In this document: positions 1-11,773 of the stretch, piece by piece
How positions within the stretch are numbered: the stretch's first letter is position 1
Layout: the number at the start of each line of letters is the position of its first letter
DNA from: Ustilaginoidea virens
Taxonomy: Eukaryota > Ascomycota > Sordariomycetes > Hypocreales > Clavicipitaceae
Assembly: GCF_000687475.1 (NCBI RefSeq)
Contig: NC_057320.1
Span: 4,154,001 to 4,218,000 of the forward strand
Length of the DNA stretch: 64,000 nucleotides
Reading direction: 5' to 3'
Notes under the pieces: generated by a model
The model's database searches: none
Told to the model about the DNA's origin: nothing
The model's input: only the letters and a program-made list of their open reading frames with translations
Position numbers and translations under genes: made by a program

Positions 1-2251
1 TATATCTGACCTATAGGCTCTGTATAAAGCTCTGTAATGCTTTAAAAACAACAGTGCCTTCCCTATTAGGCAGTAAGTAAAGCTAACGGAATCGGGATTT
101 TCTATCCACTAATATAAGGGCAACAGGTCGTTTATTGTATAGTGTGGGTAATATAGCGAAAGTATCACCTTCTATAATATCTAGGCATTTAGCTAGATTA
201 GGTATCGCATCTTTAGAAGGTCTTCTAACCTTCTTAGCCTGTATATAGGCTAGACAGCAAAAATCAGTATCTTTAACCTTATTAAGGTTAGGTAGACCAG
301 GGGTATTAGCACAGGTCTTTTTAAGCAGCTGAATACCTATATGCCCTAGCCGTACATACTAAATGCCGGCTAATTGTAATAGCTTCTGATATTCTGTATT
401 AGCAGCTATAGGGGCAGGAGTAGGGTTAGTAACCTCTATAGGGTCTTCGCTAGTCGTAATAGCAGAAGGTTAGGTAGTAGGGCTAGTAGCCTCTATAGGT
501 TCCTTACTAGTCGCAGTAGTAGGAACGGGGGTAATAGTGGTATCCTTAGGATTACTATAATCAGCAGGGTTAGTAGGGCTGGGGACCTCTACTACTATAC
601 TATTAGTATAGTGGCTGCAAGGTTAATACAGTAGTAGTGTGTCTATTTCTTTCTGTGGAAGGAAAAAGCCGTATTTTTCGAAGTTAAAAATGCCGATATA
701 TTTACGGCTTACTAACCAAAGCTGATTTTTAATTAGTACCCCTTTAGCGGCATAGTGCTTTACACCGCTAATGATGTTAATATCCAAGGCAGGAATATAT
801 AGTGCATTCTTAAGCTCTATAATACCCCATTTGGTAGGATTAACGCCCTATAGCACAGTAAATCGTGCTGTACCCCAACCAGTAGGGGAAATAGGGCCAC
901 CACTAGTAGTAATTACCGGCTTATCATCCTTCTTAAAATAGTAAAAAGTGGTAAAATGCTTCTTATTATTAATAATATAATAAGTAGAGCCTGTATCATA
1001 AAGGAGGGCATCCTTAGGGGTCCTACCGCCTAATTTAGCATTATAGCTTATATCAGTGGATGTAGTAGAAGAAGAATAAGATATATTAGTATCCTAGGTA
1101 TTATAATTGCCTATAATAAAGGCCTCAACGTCTTGCTGATTACTACTAAAGTCCTATTTCTTCTTCTGTTACTACTTCTTTTTCCTATTATTAATAGAAT
1201 TATTCTTACTATTATTAGTAGAAGCGGTATTAATAGACCCTTTATTCTTAGAGTCTTTAGAAGCCTTAAGCTGCTTAGGGTTATTATTAGCAGCTACTTT
1301 ATTAGACCCTTTAGAACGCTATTCTTCTAGTAGGTCAACTATAAAATACTAGAGGTTAAATTTACTGCTGTTAATAACACCCTAGGCGCTATAAGCCCTA
1401 ATCATAGAGCATTAGTATTCCATCTAGCGGGTAAATACCCCCTTTACAGCCTAAAGATACTAGTTAATTTAGTCGAAAGAGTCGATCTTAAAACCTAGGA
1501 TTCTAAGGCGAGAAATATAGCTATTAAATTCGCTATTAAAAGCCTCTAAGGTGCCCTTATAACCGGTAAATATAAGGGTATAAAAGGTAGGGTATAAGTA
1601 TACCCGCTGTACTTCTGGTGAGTGGCAATACTAGGCCACTAGTAAAAGGTAGGCTTCCTCTGGGTCGTTACACTAGTCTATAGCCTCTACAGCTTCTTTA
1701 CTATAGCTATTTTTTAGCATTAGCAGTAGAAGTGCCTGCTTAGACTCATTAAAGTGCCTTGCTATAGAAGGGTCGTTAATAAAATTAGCTATTTTAAAGG
1801 CCCGAAGTTATATAGTAAGGGCCTGCTTCTATTGGTCGAAATTATAAGGGCTTTTTAGCTTCTGGGACTCTTTAAAACGGTTGGCAGTCTTAGCTAATTT
1901 TTTGATAGCCCTATTACTAATTTGGTTGGTGATAGTTATTAGTGCCATTATATAAATAGGCTCTTTACCCTTATATTTTATAGGGGTCAAAGGTTAGTCG
2001 ATTTCTATAACATCAGCCTCATCATCATCTTTAGTGGTAGTTATTTTAATAGAAGGTCTAGCTTCAGTAGCTTTAGTAGGCTTCTTATTAGTAGCCTAGG
2101 TGTCGTTATTTTGCCTACTAACTAGGCCCTATATAAGGTCAGTTAGTATATTCATCTGGGACTTTATATCGTCCATATCCAGCTATAGTTGTGCATTAAT
2201 ATCAGCTTTAGTATCGGATTCAGGGACCTTATAGGATCCTAACTCTGCCAT
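1..2251 (-). pseudogene. COP1-A gag-pol remnant (Gag, protease, N-terminal integrase)
   Basis: The reading frame starts at the ATG at 2249-2251 (protein begins MAELGSYKVPESD) and runs left. A gag segment occupies about 2250-1100, then a Lys/Asn/Ser-rich stretch, the protease region at about 1000, and the integrase zinc-binding region at about 250. The frame is broken by many TAG/TAA codons where COP1-C has Gln or Trp, which is the pattern RIP produces. Gag lacks a CX2CX4HX4C knuckle; a basic segment stands in its place, as in the other COP1 copies. Not expressible as a full protein. Confidence 0.8.
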
Positions 2252-2499
2252 AGTGGGCAAAAAGGGTTTAAAAATCTATTGAAAAATGGTGCCGATAGTT
2301 ATAAAAATAGAGGAATAATTAGCTGAATGGCTAGCAAAATAGTCGAATAACTAGCTTAACAGCTAGTAAATATAGTGGCTAATAGCCTACTATAAAAGAT
2401 AACCGCAGAGTATAGCGGCAGGTTTCAGTATAAAAGCATAGGTGCCGTAGGCGTTATGCAAGTCCGTACTTATAACGTTAGTATTCAAGGTGCTTATAT

Positions 2500-2640
2500 A
2501 GTGCCGTAATATAAAGATGCCGTAAGTGCTGTAGGTGCCGTAGGTGCTGTAGGTGCCGTAGGTGCCGTAATATAAAAGGTGCCGTAAGTGCCGTACCAAA
2601 AGTGCTATAAGTGGGAGAGTATAACAGGTGCCGTATAATG
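2500..2640 (-). repeat. leader minisatellite of COP1-A (unit about 9-12 bp, GTGCCGTAG)
   Basis: The untranslated leader between the primer site and gag holds tandem, slightly varied copies of GTGCCGTAG/GTGCTGTAG. The copy number differs from COP1-D and COP1-B, and the array is nearly absent in COP1-C. A short open frame on the minus strand at 2390-2599 is only a translation of this repeat (Gly-Thr-Tyr-rich) and is not treated as a gene. Confidence 0.8.
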
Positions 2641-2983
2641 CAGTAAAAATCGTGCACTAAGGGAAAAGATGTTATATAGTGGTATAATATAAAGAATATT
2701 ATACTATAAAATCCGTAGGTGCCGTAGGTTACGCCGAAAATAACATAAGGTTACGCTAAGAGTGCCGTAAGGTTATACCGTAAGTTACCATGGGGGTACG
2801 CCATTGATTGCCGCAGGGTAATACCGTAAGTAACAAAGGGTAAGCCAAAGGTGATAATAGGTAAGCCGAAGTTAATAAGGGTAAGCCGAAGATACCAAAA
2901 GATAGCTATATTAGTAGTACTAATAAGCAAGAGAGACTAAGGGGTGAATACAAAAAGGTAGGGTAAAAATAAAGAAGTAAAAA

Positions 2984-2998
2984 CCCGGGCTTATAACC
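2984..2998 (-). other. primer-binding site of COP1-A (initiator tRNA-Met anticodon region)
   Basis: Directly inside the 5' LTR the plus strand reads CCCGGGCTTATAACC. Read as the primer it resembles the anticodon arm of initiator tRNA-Met (GGGCTCATAACC), with one C-to-T change relative to COP1-C and COP1-D. Confidence 0.65.
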
Positions 2999-3761
2999 TA
3001 TTTCAATTCTAAAGGTCACTATAAAAGCAAAGCCTTACTAGCTAGCTAAATGGCACAAGACTGTCTGCGACCTGTGACTTAATCTTAGTATAAATACTAG
3101 ATTCGTTACTAAGTCCTAAGACTATATAAGTGCTATAAAGCGAGGCAAGTGTAAAGGCAAGGCAAATATAAGATAACCAGAAACGCAGGGAAGGTAGAAG
3201 TTAAGAGGCATGTAGTGTATTAATAGACTCGATTGTGCTGCCCTTCTACTATCTAGAAAGAAAGGGGAAAGCTATCCTATATATACACGAAGGAGGGGTG
3301 GGCCCAGGCATCCAGGGAAGCCAGTAAGAGGGCTCCCCGTAATGCTCGCTATGATACGTCAGCAACCCCGCTATATCCGACCTTTCCAACCACCCTAACC
3401 ACCGCACTAGTAGTTAGTCACCGCACTAGTAACTAGCCACCACGCTAGTGACTAACCACCACACTAGTGGACTAGCCACCACGCTAGTAGGCCACCACGC
3501 TAATTTAGCAATGCCACACCACGCTAGTAGGCCGCCACCACGCTAGTAGGCAACCACGCTAATTTAGCAATGCCACACCTTTTCAACAAGGCCTACCTTA
3601 CTTGATATACAGTAAATAATCCACTGAAAATCCTTAAGGTAAAAGGCAAAGGCCTAAGGTAATACTACCATAAGTCCAAGAGGCGGTATAAGGGCCAGAA
3701 GGTTAGTAGGCCAGTAGGGCATAAGGCCAGCAGCCTAGTAGGCTACTATAGGATTTTAACA
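2999..3761 (-). repeat. 5' LTR of COP1-A (763 bp)
   Basis: The LTR is bounded by TGTTAAAATCC at its minus-strand start (3761) and a GAATTGCAACA-like end at 2999 (here RIP-altered). It contains a TATATATAGGA promoter core and a 17-20 bp minisatellite with the words CCACCACGCTAGT/CCACACTAGT at about 3420-3560. It shares with COP1-D a duplicated block containing GCTAATTTAGCAATGCC, which marks A and D as one subfamily. Confidence 0.9.
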
Positions 3762-5255
3762 AAAGGTAATAAAAGTTATTTTAGTAATAACCTTCTTCTT
3801 TAGAAGGTAGACTAGATAAATATTATTACCTAGAGTGGTAAGGAGCCTATCAGGCTCGGTACAGGGCGCTAATTTTCTACTTTTTATATACTTTTCGTAT
3901 GGTATAAGCACTTCGATAGCTGCTCTAATAGCCCTAAGGTTTATAAGGTTAAGGTAGTGCTCCGGTATTATCTGGTTATAATCCTTTAATAGCTCTTGAT
4001 AGGGGCTAGAAGGTCTATTAGTAATAGCTGTTATATTTACTAGCATAATAACGCCAGTAATTACAGCAGACCAGAGGTTAGATGGTAGCCTTAACCAGGC
4101 CATAGTAGCACGTAGCCTATCAGCTATAACCCTAATAGAGCGCTTAGCTAGGCCGTTTTATTCGTGAATATAGGGGCAAGATATATTAAAAGCTATGCCC
4201 TATTTAATAAGCCAATCACTAAGCATTTTGTTGATTTTATTTCCACCATTATAGTGGAATTCAACAGGCGTTTTGCCATATCTAACCTATAGGCTCTATA
4301 TAAAGCTCTGTAATGCTTTAAATACAATAGTGCCTTCCCTATTAGGCAGCAAGTAAAGCTAGCGGAATCGGGATTTTCTATCCACTAATATAAGGGCAAC
4401 AGGTCGTTTGTTATATGGCATAGGTGATATAGCAAAAATATCACCTTCTATAATATCTAGGCATTTAGCTAGATTTGAAATCGCATCTTTAGAAGGTCTT
4501 CTAACCTTCTTAGCCTAAATATAGGCTAGGCAGCGAAAATCAGCATCTTTAACCTTATTAAGGTTAGGCAGACCAGGGGTATTAGCATAGGTCTTTTTAA
4601 GTAGCTGAATACCTGTATGCCCTAGCCGTATATGCTAAATGCCGGCTAATTATAATAGCTTCTGATATTCTGTATCAGCAGCTATAGGGGCAGGAGTAGG
4701 GTTAGTAACCTCTATAGGGTCTTCGCTAGTCGTAATAGCGGAAGGTTGGGTAGTAAGGCTAGTAGCCTCTATAGGTTCCTTACTAGTTGTAGTAGTAGGA
4801 ACGGGGGTAATACTAATATCCTTAGGATCACTATAATTAGCAGGGTTAGTAGGGCTGGGGACCTCTACTACTATACTATTAGTATAATGGCTGCAAGGTT
4901 GATGCAGTAATAGTGTATTTATTCCTTTCTATAGAAGGAAAAAGCCGTATTTTTCAAAGTTAAAAATGCCAATACATTTACGGCTTGCTGACTAAAGCTG
5001 ATTTTTAATTAATACCCCTTTAGCGGCATAGTGCTTTACACCGCTAATAATATTAATATCCAAGATAGGAATATATAGGGCATTCTTAAGCTCTATAATA
5101 CCCCATTTGGTGGGATTAACGCCCTATAGCACAGTAAATCGTGCTGTGCCCCAACTAGTAGGGGAAATAGGGCTACCACCAGTAGTAATAATGGGCTTAT
5201 TATCCTTCTCAAAATAGTGAAAAGTAGTGAAATGCTTCTTATTATTAACAATATT
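3762..5255 (-). pseudogene. COP1-B pol fragment (integrase, protease)
   Basis: Homologous to COP1-C 8256-9795. The open segment 3756-4103 encodes the end of the integrase core (motif MAWLRLPSNLWSAVITG) followed by a pol linker. Further right are the integrase catalytic region (about 4260-4380), its zinc-binding end (about 4500-4540) and the Ser/Pro-rich spacer with protease flank (4680-5255). Frames are interrupted by RIP-type stops. The 24-bp repeat found in COP1-C and COP1-D spacers is present once here (about 4720-4745). Confidence 0.8.
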
Positions 5256-5994
5256 ATTGCAATTCTCAAGGTTACTATAAAAGCAGAGCCTTACTAGCTA
5301 GCTAGATAGCACAAGACTGTCTGCGACCTGTGAACTAATCTTAGTATAATACTAGATTTTTCACTAAGTCCTAAGACTATACAAGTGCTATAAAGCAGGG
5401 CAAGTATAAAGGCAAGGCAAATATAAGATAACCAGAAAACGCAGGGAAGGTAAGAAGTTAAGAGGCATATAGTGCATTAACAGACTCGATTATACTGCCC
5501 TTCTACTATCTAGAAAGAAGGGGAAAAGCTATCCTATATATACACAAAGGAGGGGTGGGCCCAGGCATCCAAAGTAGCCAGTAAGAAAGCTCCCCGTAAT
5601 GCTCGCTATACCACGTATATAATACGTCAGCAGCCCCATTATATCCAGCCTTTCCAACCACCCTAACCACCGCACTAGTAATTAGCCACCACGCTAGTAA
5701 CTAACTACCACGCTAGTGACTACCCACCACACTAGTGGACTAGCCACCACACTAGTAGGCCGCCACCACACTAGTAGGCCCACCACGCTAATTTAGCAAT
5801 ACCACACCGTTTTTAATAAGGCCTACCTTACTTGATATACAGTAAATAATCCACTGAAAATCCTAAGGTAAAAGGCAAAGGCCTAAGGTTGGTAAGACTA
5901 CCATAAGTCCAAAAGGCGGTATAAAGACTAGAAGGTCAGTAAGCTAGTAGGGCATTAGGCTAGCAGCCTAGTAGGCTACTATAGGATTTTAACA
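5256..5994 (-). repeat. 3' LTR of COP1-C (739 bp)
   Basis: Ends in TGTTAAAATCC on the minus strand at 5994 and in a RIP-altered GCAACA (reads TATTGC on plus) at 5256. Contains the U3 TATATATA promoter core, and the same CCACCACGCTAGT minisatellite as other COP1 LTRs but without the duplicated block of A and D. Confidence 0.93.
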
Positions 5995-6030
5995 CCCCCT
6001 CTGATTAGCTACTATAGTAGCAAGCTAATC
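5995..6030 (-). other. polypurine tract plus adjacent hairpin of COP1-C
   Basis: The plus strand reads CCCCCTCTGATTAG directly beside the 3' LTR, so the minus (coding) strand has the purine run CAGAGGGGG just before TGTTAAAATCC, the normal position for the plus-strand primer of an LTR element. An 8-bp stem GATTAGCT (6003-6010) / AGCTAATC (6023-6030) encloses a further small palindrome, GCTACTATAGTAGC. Confidence 0.75.
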
Positions 6031-7849
6031 GTGTAAAGGATAGGGAAAGAAAATGCAGTAAAAAGTGCTAAGGAAAAACATAAGAAAAACCTTAGTAAAA
6101 GTATGTTAGTATAAGTTAGCAGGCCCTAAGACCTAGTAACTCGCGGAACCTAGTAAATTTAGGGCCCGGTAGTGGCTTAGTAAGGCCATTAGTAGGCATA
6201 CTATTAGTAGGTAAGTAGGTAATTTTCACTAAGCCTAGCTGGGCTTGCTCCCTAATATACCAGAATTTTATTAGTGTATGCTTAGTGCGAGTATGCTGAT
6301 TAGGGTCGTTAGAATTTGAAATGGAGTCCTAGTTATCGCAATATAGCGGTATAGGGCGTAAAATATCAATTTCCAGCTCCTTACAAAGGTTAGAAAGCCA
6401 CTATACCTTACGAATAGTCTTAAGTAATATATTAGATTTAGCTTCTAAAGTAGATAGCACTACTAAAGAGGCTCGCTTAGAACGCCAGCTAATAGGACCA
6501 CTATTAATAGTAGTTAAGAAGCCTCTAGTAGACTTAGAGGTTTCTTTATAGCTAGCAAAGTCGCTATCAGAATAAGCGGTTATAATAGGCTGTTAGTTGC
6601 TTTTAGTAGTACTAAAGCAAATAGCTAGGTTCTCAGTGCCTTTAAGGTAGCTAAAGCTGCCTTTCGCAGCATTTAGATATACATTAGTTGCCTTAGATAT
6701 AAACCGGGAGAGGTATTAGGTAGGAAATACTAGGTCGGGCCTAGTCATCATCATAAGCCACATTATAGTGCTAGTAAGGCTCTAATAAAGGCTCTAATTA
6801 GTAGGGCTAAGATCTTTTCTACTAGATTTATTTAGAATCCCTAGTTGAAGTGGAATAAGCTAGGGTTTAGTATCCTATAAGCCGAATTTAGCTAGAACCT
6901 CTACTATAAATTGGGCTTAGTATAGCTATAATAGATCTTCTTTCCTATTTCGTATAATTTGTATACCTAGGAAGAAGGAAGCCGGACCGCGGTCTTCTAT
7001 AGTATAGACCTTATAAAATTTCCTTTTTAGCTGGTTAATATAAGTTATATTTAGACTAATTAATAGGCAATCGTCAATATAAGTGACGATAAAGGTGCTG
7101 GTTTGCTTATTATAAAAGACGGTAGTATTAGAAGCTAAAGGTAAAAAACCTTCACTAGAAATTAGGTCTTTTAGCCGGTGTTGCTATTTGCGGGGTGCTT
7201 GTTTTAGCCTATATAGGGCCTTCTTTAATAAAATAGCTTGCTTTATAGAAGAGTTAAAGCTAGCTTCTTTAAGCAAAGTTAGTAGCCGTTGGCGCTATAT
7301 ATTAGACTAAAGCTTGCTATTAGTTAGTAGACTTTCCGTAAATTCAAGAAATCTATTAGGGATATCTATATAAATAGTCTTAGAAAGTTCGCTATTTAGG
7401 AAGGCGCCTATAAAATCAATTTGCTCTATTTCCCAGTTATTACTAGCAGCTAAAGCTAGTATAACCCTCTAGGTGGGTAGGATAGAGGTAGAAGCATAAG
7501 TATGCTGAAAATCCTTTCCTTCGACTTGCATAAAGCCCTTAACAACTAATCTAGCCTTATATTTTATAGGCTGATTATTAGCATCCTTTTTAACCCGAAA
7601 AACAGGCTTATTGCGTATAATTTTCCTATCAATAGGAACGCTAGACTTAGGAATAAATTAGAAGACTTTAATATCTAATAGCTGCTCAAATTCCTTAAAT
7701 AATGCCTTTATCTAAAGGTCTTTTTCAGTGCTTCGTAGCACATCCTTCCAGCTATTAGGCGTGCTATTAGGGGCCTTTTTAGCTAGCTTACGCTTAGCTG
7801 TATAGCAGGAATCCCATATCAGGTGATATAAATCCTAGTTAGGGAATAA

Positions 7850-7945
7850 GTCGGTAGGGCTAGTAGGGTCGGTAGGGCTAGTAGGTATAGCAGGGCTAGT
7901 AGGGCCGGTAGGGCTAGTAGGTATAGTAGGGCTAGCAGGGCCAGC
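7850..7945 (-). repeat. minisatellite in the integrase-RT linker of COP1-C
   Basis: Tandem units of about 9-18 bp (plus-strand words GGTAGGGCTAGTAGG, GGTATAGCAGGGCTAGT) encode Thr-Ser-Pro-Thr/Asp/Ile-Pro repeats on the minus strand. The matching linker in COP1-D (about 37360-37440) has a different repeat number and a Gly-Pro-Ala version. Confidence 0.8.
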
Positions 7946-9211
7946 AGGGCTAGGAGAGCCAGTAAGGTCGGCAGGAGTAAGGCTAGTAAGGATATCTATA
8001 AGGTTATCCTTTACAGTAGCCGGGGACTGAAGTATATTAGTATGGTCCGGCATGCTTTCCAGGTCATCCGGTATAACATTAGCATTAGTAATGTTAGTAA
8101 GGTTAGTAGGGTCAGAAATGCTTTCTAGGTCATCCAGTAAAATAGCAGGTTCTTTACTGCTAGATACCCCCTCTAAACCTGTATTTTGCCCTCTATGAAA
8201 GTCACCTTCTAGGCCACTAGAAATAGGGCCTATACCTTCATTTTGGTAGATAAAGGTAATAAAAGTTGTTTTAGTAATAACCTTCTTCTTTAGAAGGTAG
8301 ACTAGGTAAGTATTATTACCTAGAGTAGCAAGGAGCCTATTAGGCTTGGTATGGGGCGCTAATTTGCGGCTTTTTATACGCTTTTCGTGTGGTATAAGTA
8401 CCTCAATAGCTGCTCTAATAGCCCTAAGGTTAATAAGATCAGGGTAGTGCTCCGGTGTTATCTGGTTGTAATCTTTTAGTAGCTCCTAATAGGGGCTAGA
8501 AGGTCTGTTAGTAATAGCTGTTATATTTACTAGCATAACAACGCCAGTAATTATAGCAGACCAGAGGTTAGATGGTAGCCTTGACCAGGCCATAGTAGCA
8601 TGTAGCCTATTAGCTATAACCCTAATGGACCGCTCAGCTAGGCCGTTTTGTTCGTAAATATAAGGGCATAATGTATTAAAAGTTATACCCTATTCGACAA
8701 GCCAATTACTAAGCATTTTGTTGATTTCATTTCTACTATTATAGTGGAATTCAACAGGCGTTTTACTATATCTGACCTGTAGGCTCTGTATAAAGCTCTA
8801 TAATGCTTTAAATACAATAGTGCCTTCCCTATTAGGCAGTAAATAAAGCCAGCGGAATCGGGATTTTCTGTCCACTAATATAAGGGCAACAAGTCGTTTG
8901 TTATATGGCATAGGTGATATAGCAAAAGTATCACTTTCTATAATATCTAGGCATTTAGCTGGATTAGGTATCGCATCTTTAGAAGGTCTTCTAACCTTCT
9001 TAGCCTGTATACAGGCTAGGCAGCGAAAATCAGCATCTTTAACCTTATTAAGGTTAGGAAGACCAGGGGTATTAGCACAGGTCTTTTTAAGCAGCTGAAT
9101 ACCTATATGCCCTAGCCGTATATGCCAAATGCCGGCTAACTATAATAGCTTCTGATATTCTATATCAGCAGCTATAGGGGCAGGAGTAGGGTTAGTAACC
9201 TCTATAGGATT

Positions 9212-9283
9212 TTCGCTAGTCGTAATAGCGGGCTCTTCGCTAGTCGTAATAGCGGGCTCTTCGCTAGTCGTAATAGCGGGAGA
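9212..9283 (-). repeat. 24-bp tandem repeat, three copies, in the COP1-C pol spacer
   Basis: Unit begins TTCGCTAGTCGTAATAGCGG and is present three times in a row. COP1-D has two copies at 38744-38791, while COP1-A (about 450-470) and COP1-B (about 4720) have one. Because the unit is a multiple of three it changes protein length without shifting the frame. Confidence 0.9.
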
Positions 9284-11758
9284 GTTGGTAGTAGGGCTAG
9301 TAGCCTCTATAGGTTCCTTACTAGTCGCAGTAGTAGGAACGGGGGTAATAGTGGTATCCTTAGGATCACTATAATCAGCAGGGTTAGTAGGGCTAGGGAC
9401 CTCTACTGTTATACTATTAGTAACAGTATAATAGCTGTAAGGTTGATGCAGTAGTGGTGTGTCTATTCCTTTCTATGGAAGGAAAAAACCGTATTTTTTA
9501 AAGTTAAAAATATCGATGCATTTACGGCTTACTGACTAAAGCTGATTTTTAATTAGTACCCCTTTAGCGGCATAGTGCTTTACACTGCTAATAATATTAA
9601 TATCCAAGGTAGGAATATATAGTGCATTCTTGAGCTCTATAATACCCCATTTGGTGGGATTAACGCCCTGTAGCATAGTAAATCGTGCTGTGCCCCAACC
9701 AGTAGGGGAAATAGGGCCACCACTAGTAGTAATAATAGGTTTATTATTCTTCTCAAAGTGGTGAAAAGTGGTAAAATGCTTCTTATTATTAACAATATGA
9801 TAAGTGGAACCTGTATCGTAAAAGAGGGCATCTTTAGGGGTCCTACCGCCTGATTTAGCACTATAGCTTATAGCTAAAGGCTGGTTATTAGTGGATATAG
9901 TGGTAGAAGAAGAGGAATAGGATATATTAGTATCCTGGGTATTATAATTGCCTATAATAAAGGCCTCGATATCTTGCTGATTATTGCTGGAGTCTTATTT
10001 CTTCTTCTATTACTGCTTCTTTTTCCTATTATTAGTAGAATTATTCTTGCTATTATTAGTAGAAGCGGCATTAGCAGACCCTTTCTTAGGGTCCTTAGAA
10101 GCCTTAAGCTGCTTAGAGTTATTAGCAGCCACCTTAGAAGACCCTTTAGAATGCTGTTCTTCTAGTAGGTCAACCATAAAATACTGGAGGTTAAATTTGC
10201 TGCTGTTAATAACACCTTGGGCGCTATAAGCCCTAATTATAGAGCGTTGGCGTTCCGTCTAGCGGGTAAATACCCCCTCTATAGCCTAAAGATACTGGTT
10301 TACTTAGTCGAAAGAGTCGATCTTAGAACCTAGGATTCTGAGGCGAGAAATATAGCTATTAAATTCGCTATTAAAAGCCTCTAAAGTGCCTTTATAACCG
10401 GTAAGTGTAAGGGTGTGAAAGGTAGGGTATAAGTGTGCCTGCTGTACTTTTGGTGAGTGGTAGTACTGGGCTATTAGTAAAAGGTAAGCTTCCTCTGGGT
10501 TATTATACCAGTCTATAGCCTCTGCAGCTTCTTCACTACAGCTATTCTTTAGCATTAGTAGTAAAAGTGCCTGCTCAGACTCATCAAAATGCCTTGCTAT
10601 AGAGGGGTCGTTGACAAAATTAGCTATTTTAAAGGCCCTGAGTTGTATTGTAAGGGCCTGCTTCTACTGGTCGAAATTATAGGGGCTTTTTAGCTTCTGA
10701 GACTCTTTAAAGCGGTTGGCAGTCTTAGCTAATTCTTTAATAGCCTTATCACTAATTTAGTTGGTGATAGTTGTTGTTGGTGGCGTTGTGTAAATAGGCT
10801 CTTTACCCTTATATTTTATAGGGGTGGAAGGTTAGTCGATTTCTATAACGTTAGCTTCACTATCATTATCTTTAGTGGTGGTCGTCTTAGTGGAAGGTCT
10901 AGCTTCAGTAGCTTTAGTAGGCTTCTTATTAGTAGTCTGGGTAGCCTGGGTAGCCTGGGAATCGTTATTTTGCCTACTAACTAGGCCCTGTATAAGGTCA
11001 GTTAGTAAATTCATCTGGGACTTCATATCGTCTATATCCAGCTGTAGTTATGCATTAGTATCAGCTTCAGTATCAGATTCAGGGACCTTATAGGTAGAAG
11101 ACCCTGATTCTGCCATTGTGGGCAAGAAAGGTCTAAAAATCCGTTGAAACATGGTGCTGATAGTTGTAATAATAAGGGAATAACTAGCTGAATAGCTTGA
11201 ATAGCTAGCAAAATAGTCGAGTAATTGGTAAAATAGCTAGTAAAATAGTCAAATAACTAGCTGGATAGCCAGTGTATATAGTGGCTAGTAGCCTACTATA
11301 AAAGGTAACCGCAGAGTATAGCGGCCGGTCTCAATATAAAAGAAGCATAGATGCCGTAGGCGTTGTGCTAGTCAAAAGTGCTATAAGTGGAAAAGTATAA
11401 TAGGTGCCGTATAATGCAGTGGGTGTTGTGCACTAGGTGCAAAGATGTTATATAGTGGTATAGTGTAGTAGATATCACACTATAAAATCCGTAGGTGCCG
11501 TAGGTTACTCCAAAAATAACGTAAGGTTACGCTAAAAGTGCCGTAAGGTTACGCCGTAAGTTGCCGTTAGGTATGCCGTTGATTGCCGTAGGGTAATGCC
11601 GTAGGTAATAGAGGGTAAGCCAAAGGTGATAATAGGTAAGCCGAGGTTAATAAGGGTAAGCCGAAGATACTAAAGGATAGCTATATTAGTAGTACTAATA
11701 AGCAAAAGAGACTAAGGGGTGAACACAAAAAGGTAGGGTAAAAATAAAAAAGTAAAAA

Positions 11759-11773
11759 CCCGGGCTCATAACC
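11759..11773 (-). other. primer-binding site of COP1-C
   Basis: Plus strand CCCGGGCTCATAACC, immediately internal to the 5' LTR. It contains GGGCTCATAACC, the anticodon arm of initiator tRNA-Met (anticodon CAT), and not the 3' acceptor end used by most LTR elements. Drosophila copia is the known precedent for priming by an internal fragment of this tRNA. Confidence 0.75.

Larger units (their letters stand above)
1..3761 (-). mobile_element. COP1-A, Ty1/copia LTR retrotransposon, 5' part only
   Basis: A minus-strand copia element runs off the left edge of the window inside its integrase region. Visible from right to left are the 5' LTR (2999-3761), primer-binding site (2984-2998), leader with short repeats, gag start (ATG at 2251), protease and part of integrase. 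It closely matches COP1-C and COP1-D along its whole length. It was inserted into COP1-B, which resumes at 3762 in the middle of its integrase/RT linker region. The expected right-hand target duplication would be AAAGG at 3762-3766, but its partner lies outside the window. Confidence 0.9.
6116..11116 (-). pseudogene. COP1-C gag-pol polyprotein, lightly damaged
   Basis: A Ty1/copia polyprotein would be cleaved into capsid, protease, integrase and reverse transcriptase/RNase H for replication inside virus-like particles. Gag starts at the ATG at 11114-11116 (MAESGSSTYK). Long clean segments at 10832-11026 and 10304-10555 carry the gag core. No zinc knuckle is seen, only a Lys/Asn/Ser-rich stretch (about 9990-10130). 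Protease has the motif YDTGSTYH (about 9803-9821). The integrase zinc region ends with CLAC (about 9009-9023), followed by the core to about 8260. A Pro/Ser/Thr repeat linker (7835-8053) separates integrase from RT. RT keeps its catalytic YIDD (7071-7082). RNase H follows to the stop at 6116. Several TAG/TAA codons in RT and RNase H, at Gln/Trp positions, break the frame, so it cannot make a full product. Confidence 0.85.

Noticed and set aside
1133..1330. Leu/Phe-rich plus-strand frames (also 9974-10229, 39461-39658, 42967-43249) as membrane peptides
   Set aside because: They are antisense translations of the Lys/Asn-rich gag-protease junction of COP1 copies.
3420..3560. Regular CCACCACGCTAGT repeats as a CRISPR-like array
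   Set aside because: No unique spacers; a simple minisatellite within COP1 LTRs, and the genome is eukaryotic.
11757..11773. Initiator tRNA-Met-like word CGGGCTCATAACC as a tRNA gene fragment
   Set aside because: It sits exactly at the inner LTR border in every COP1 and COP2 copy and has no surrounding cloverleaf; it is a primer-binding site.
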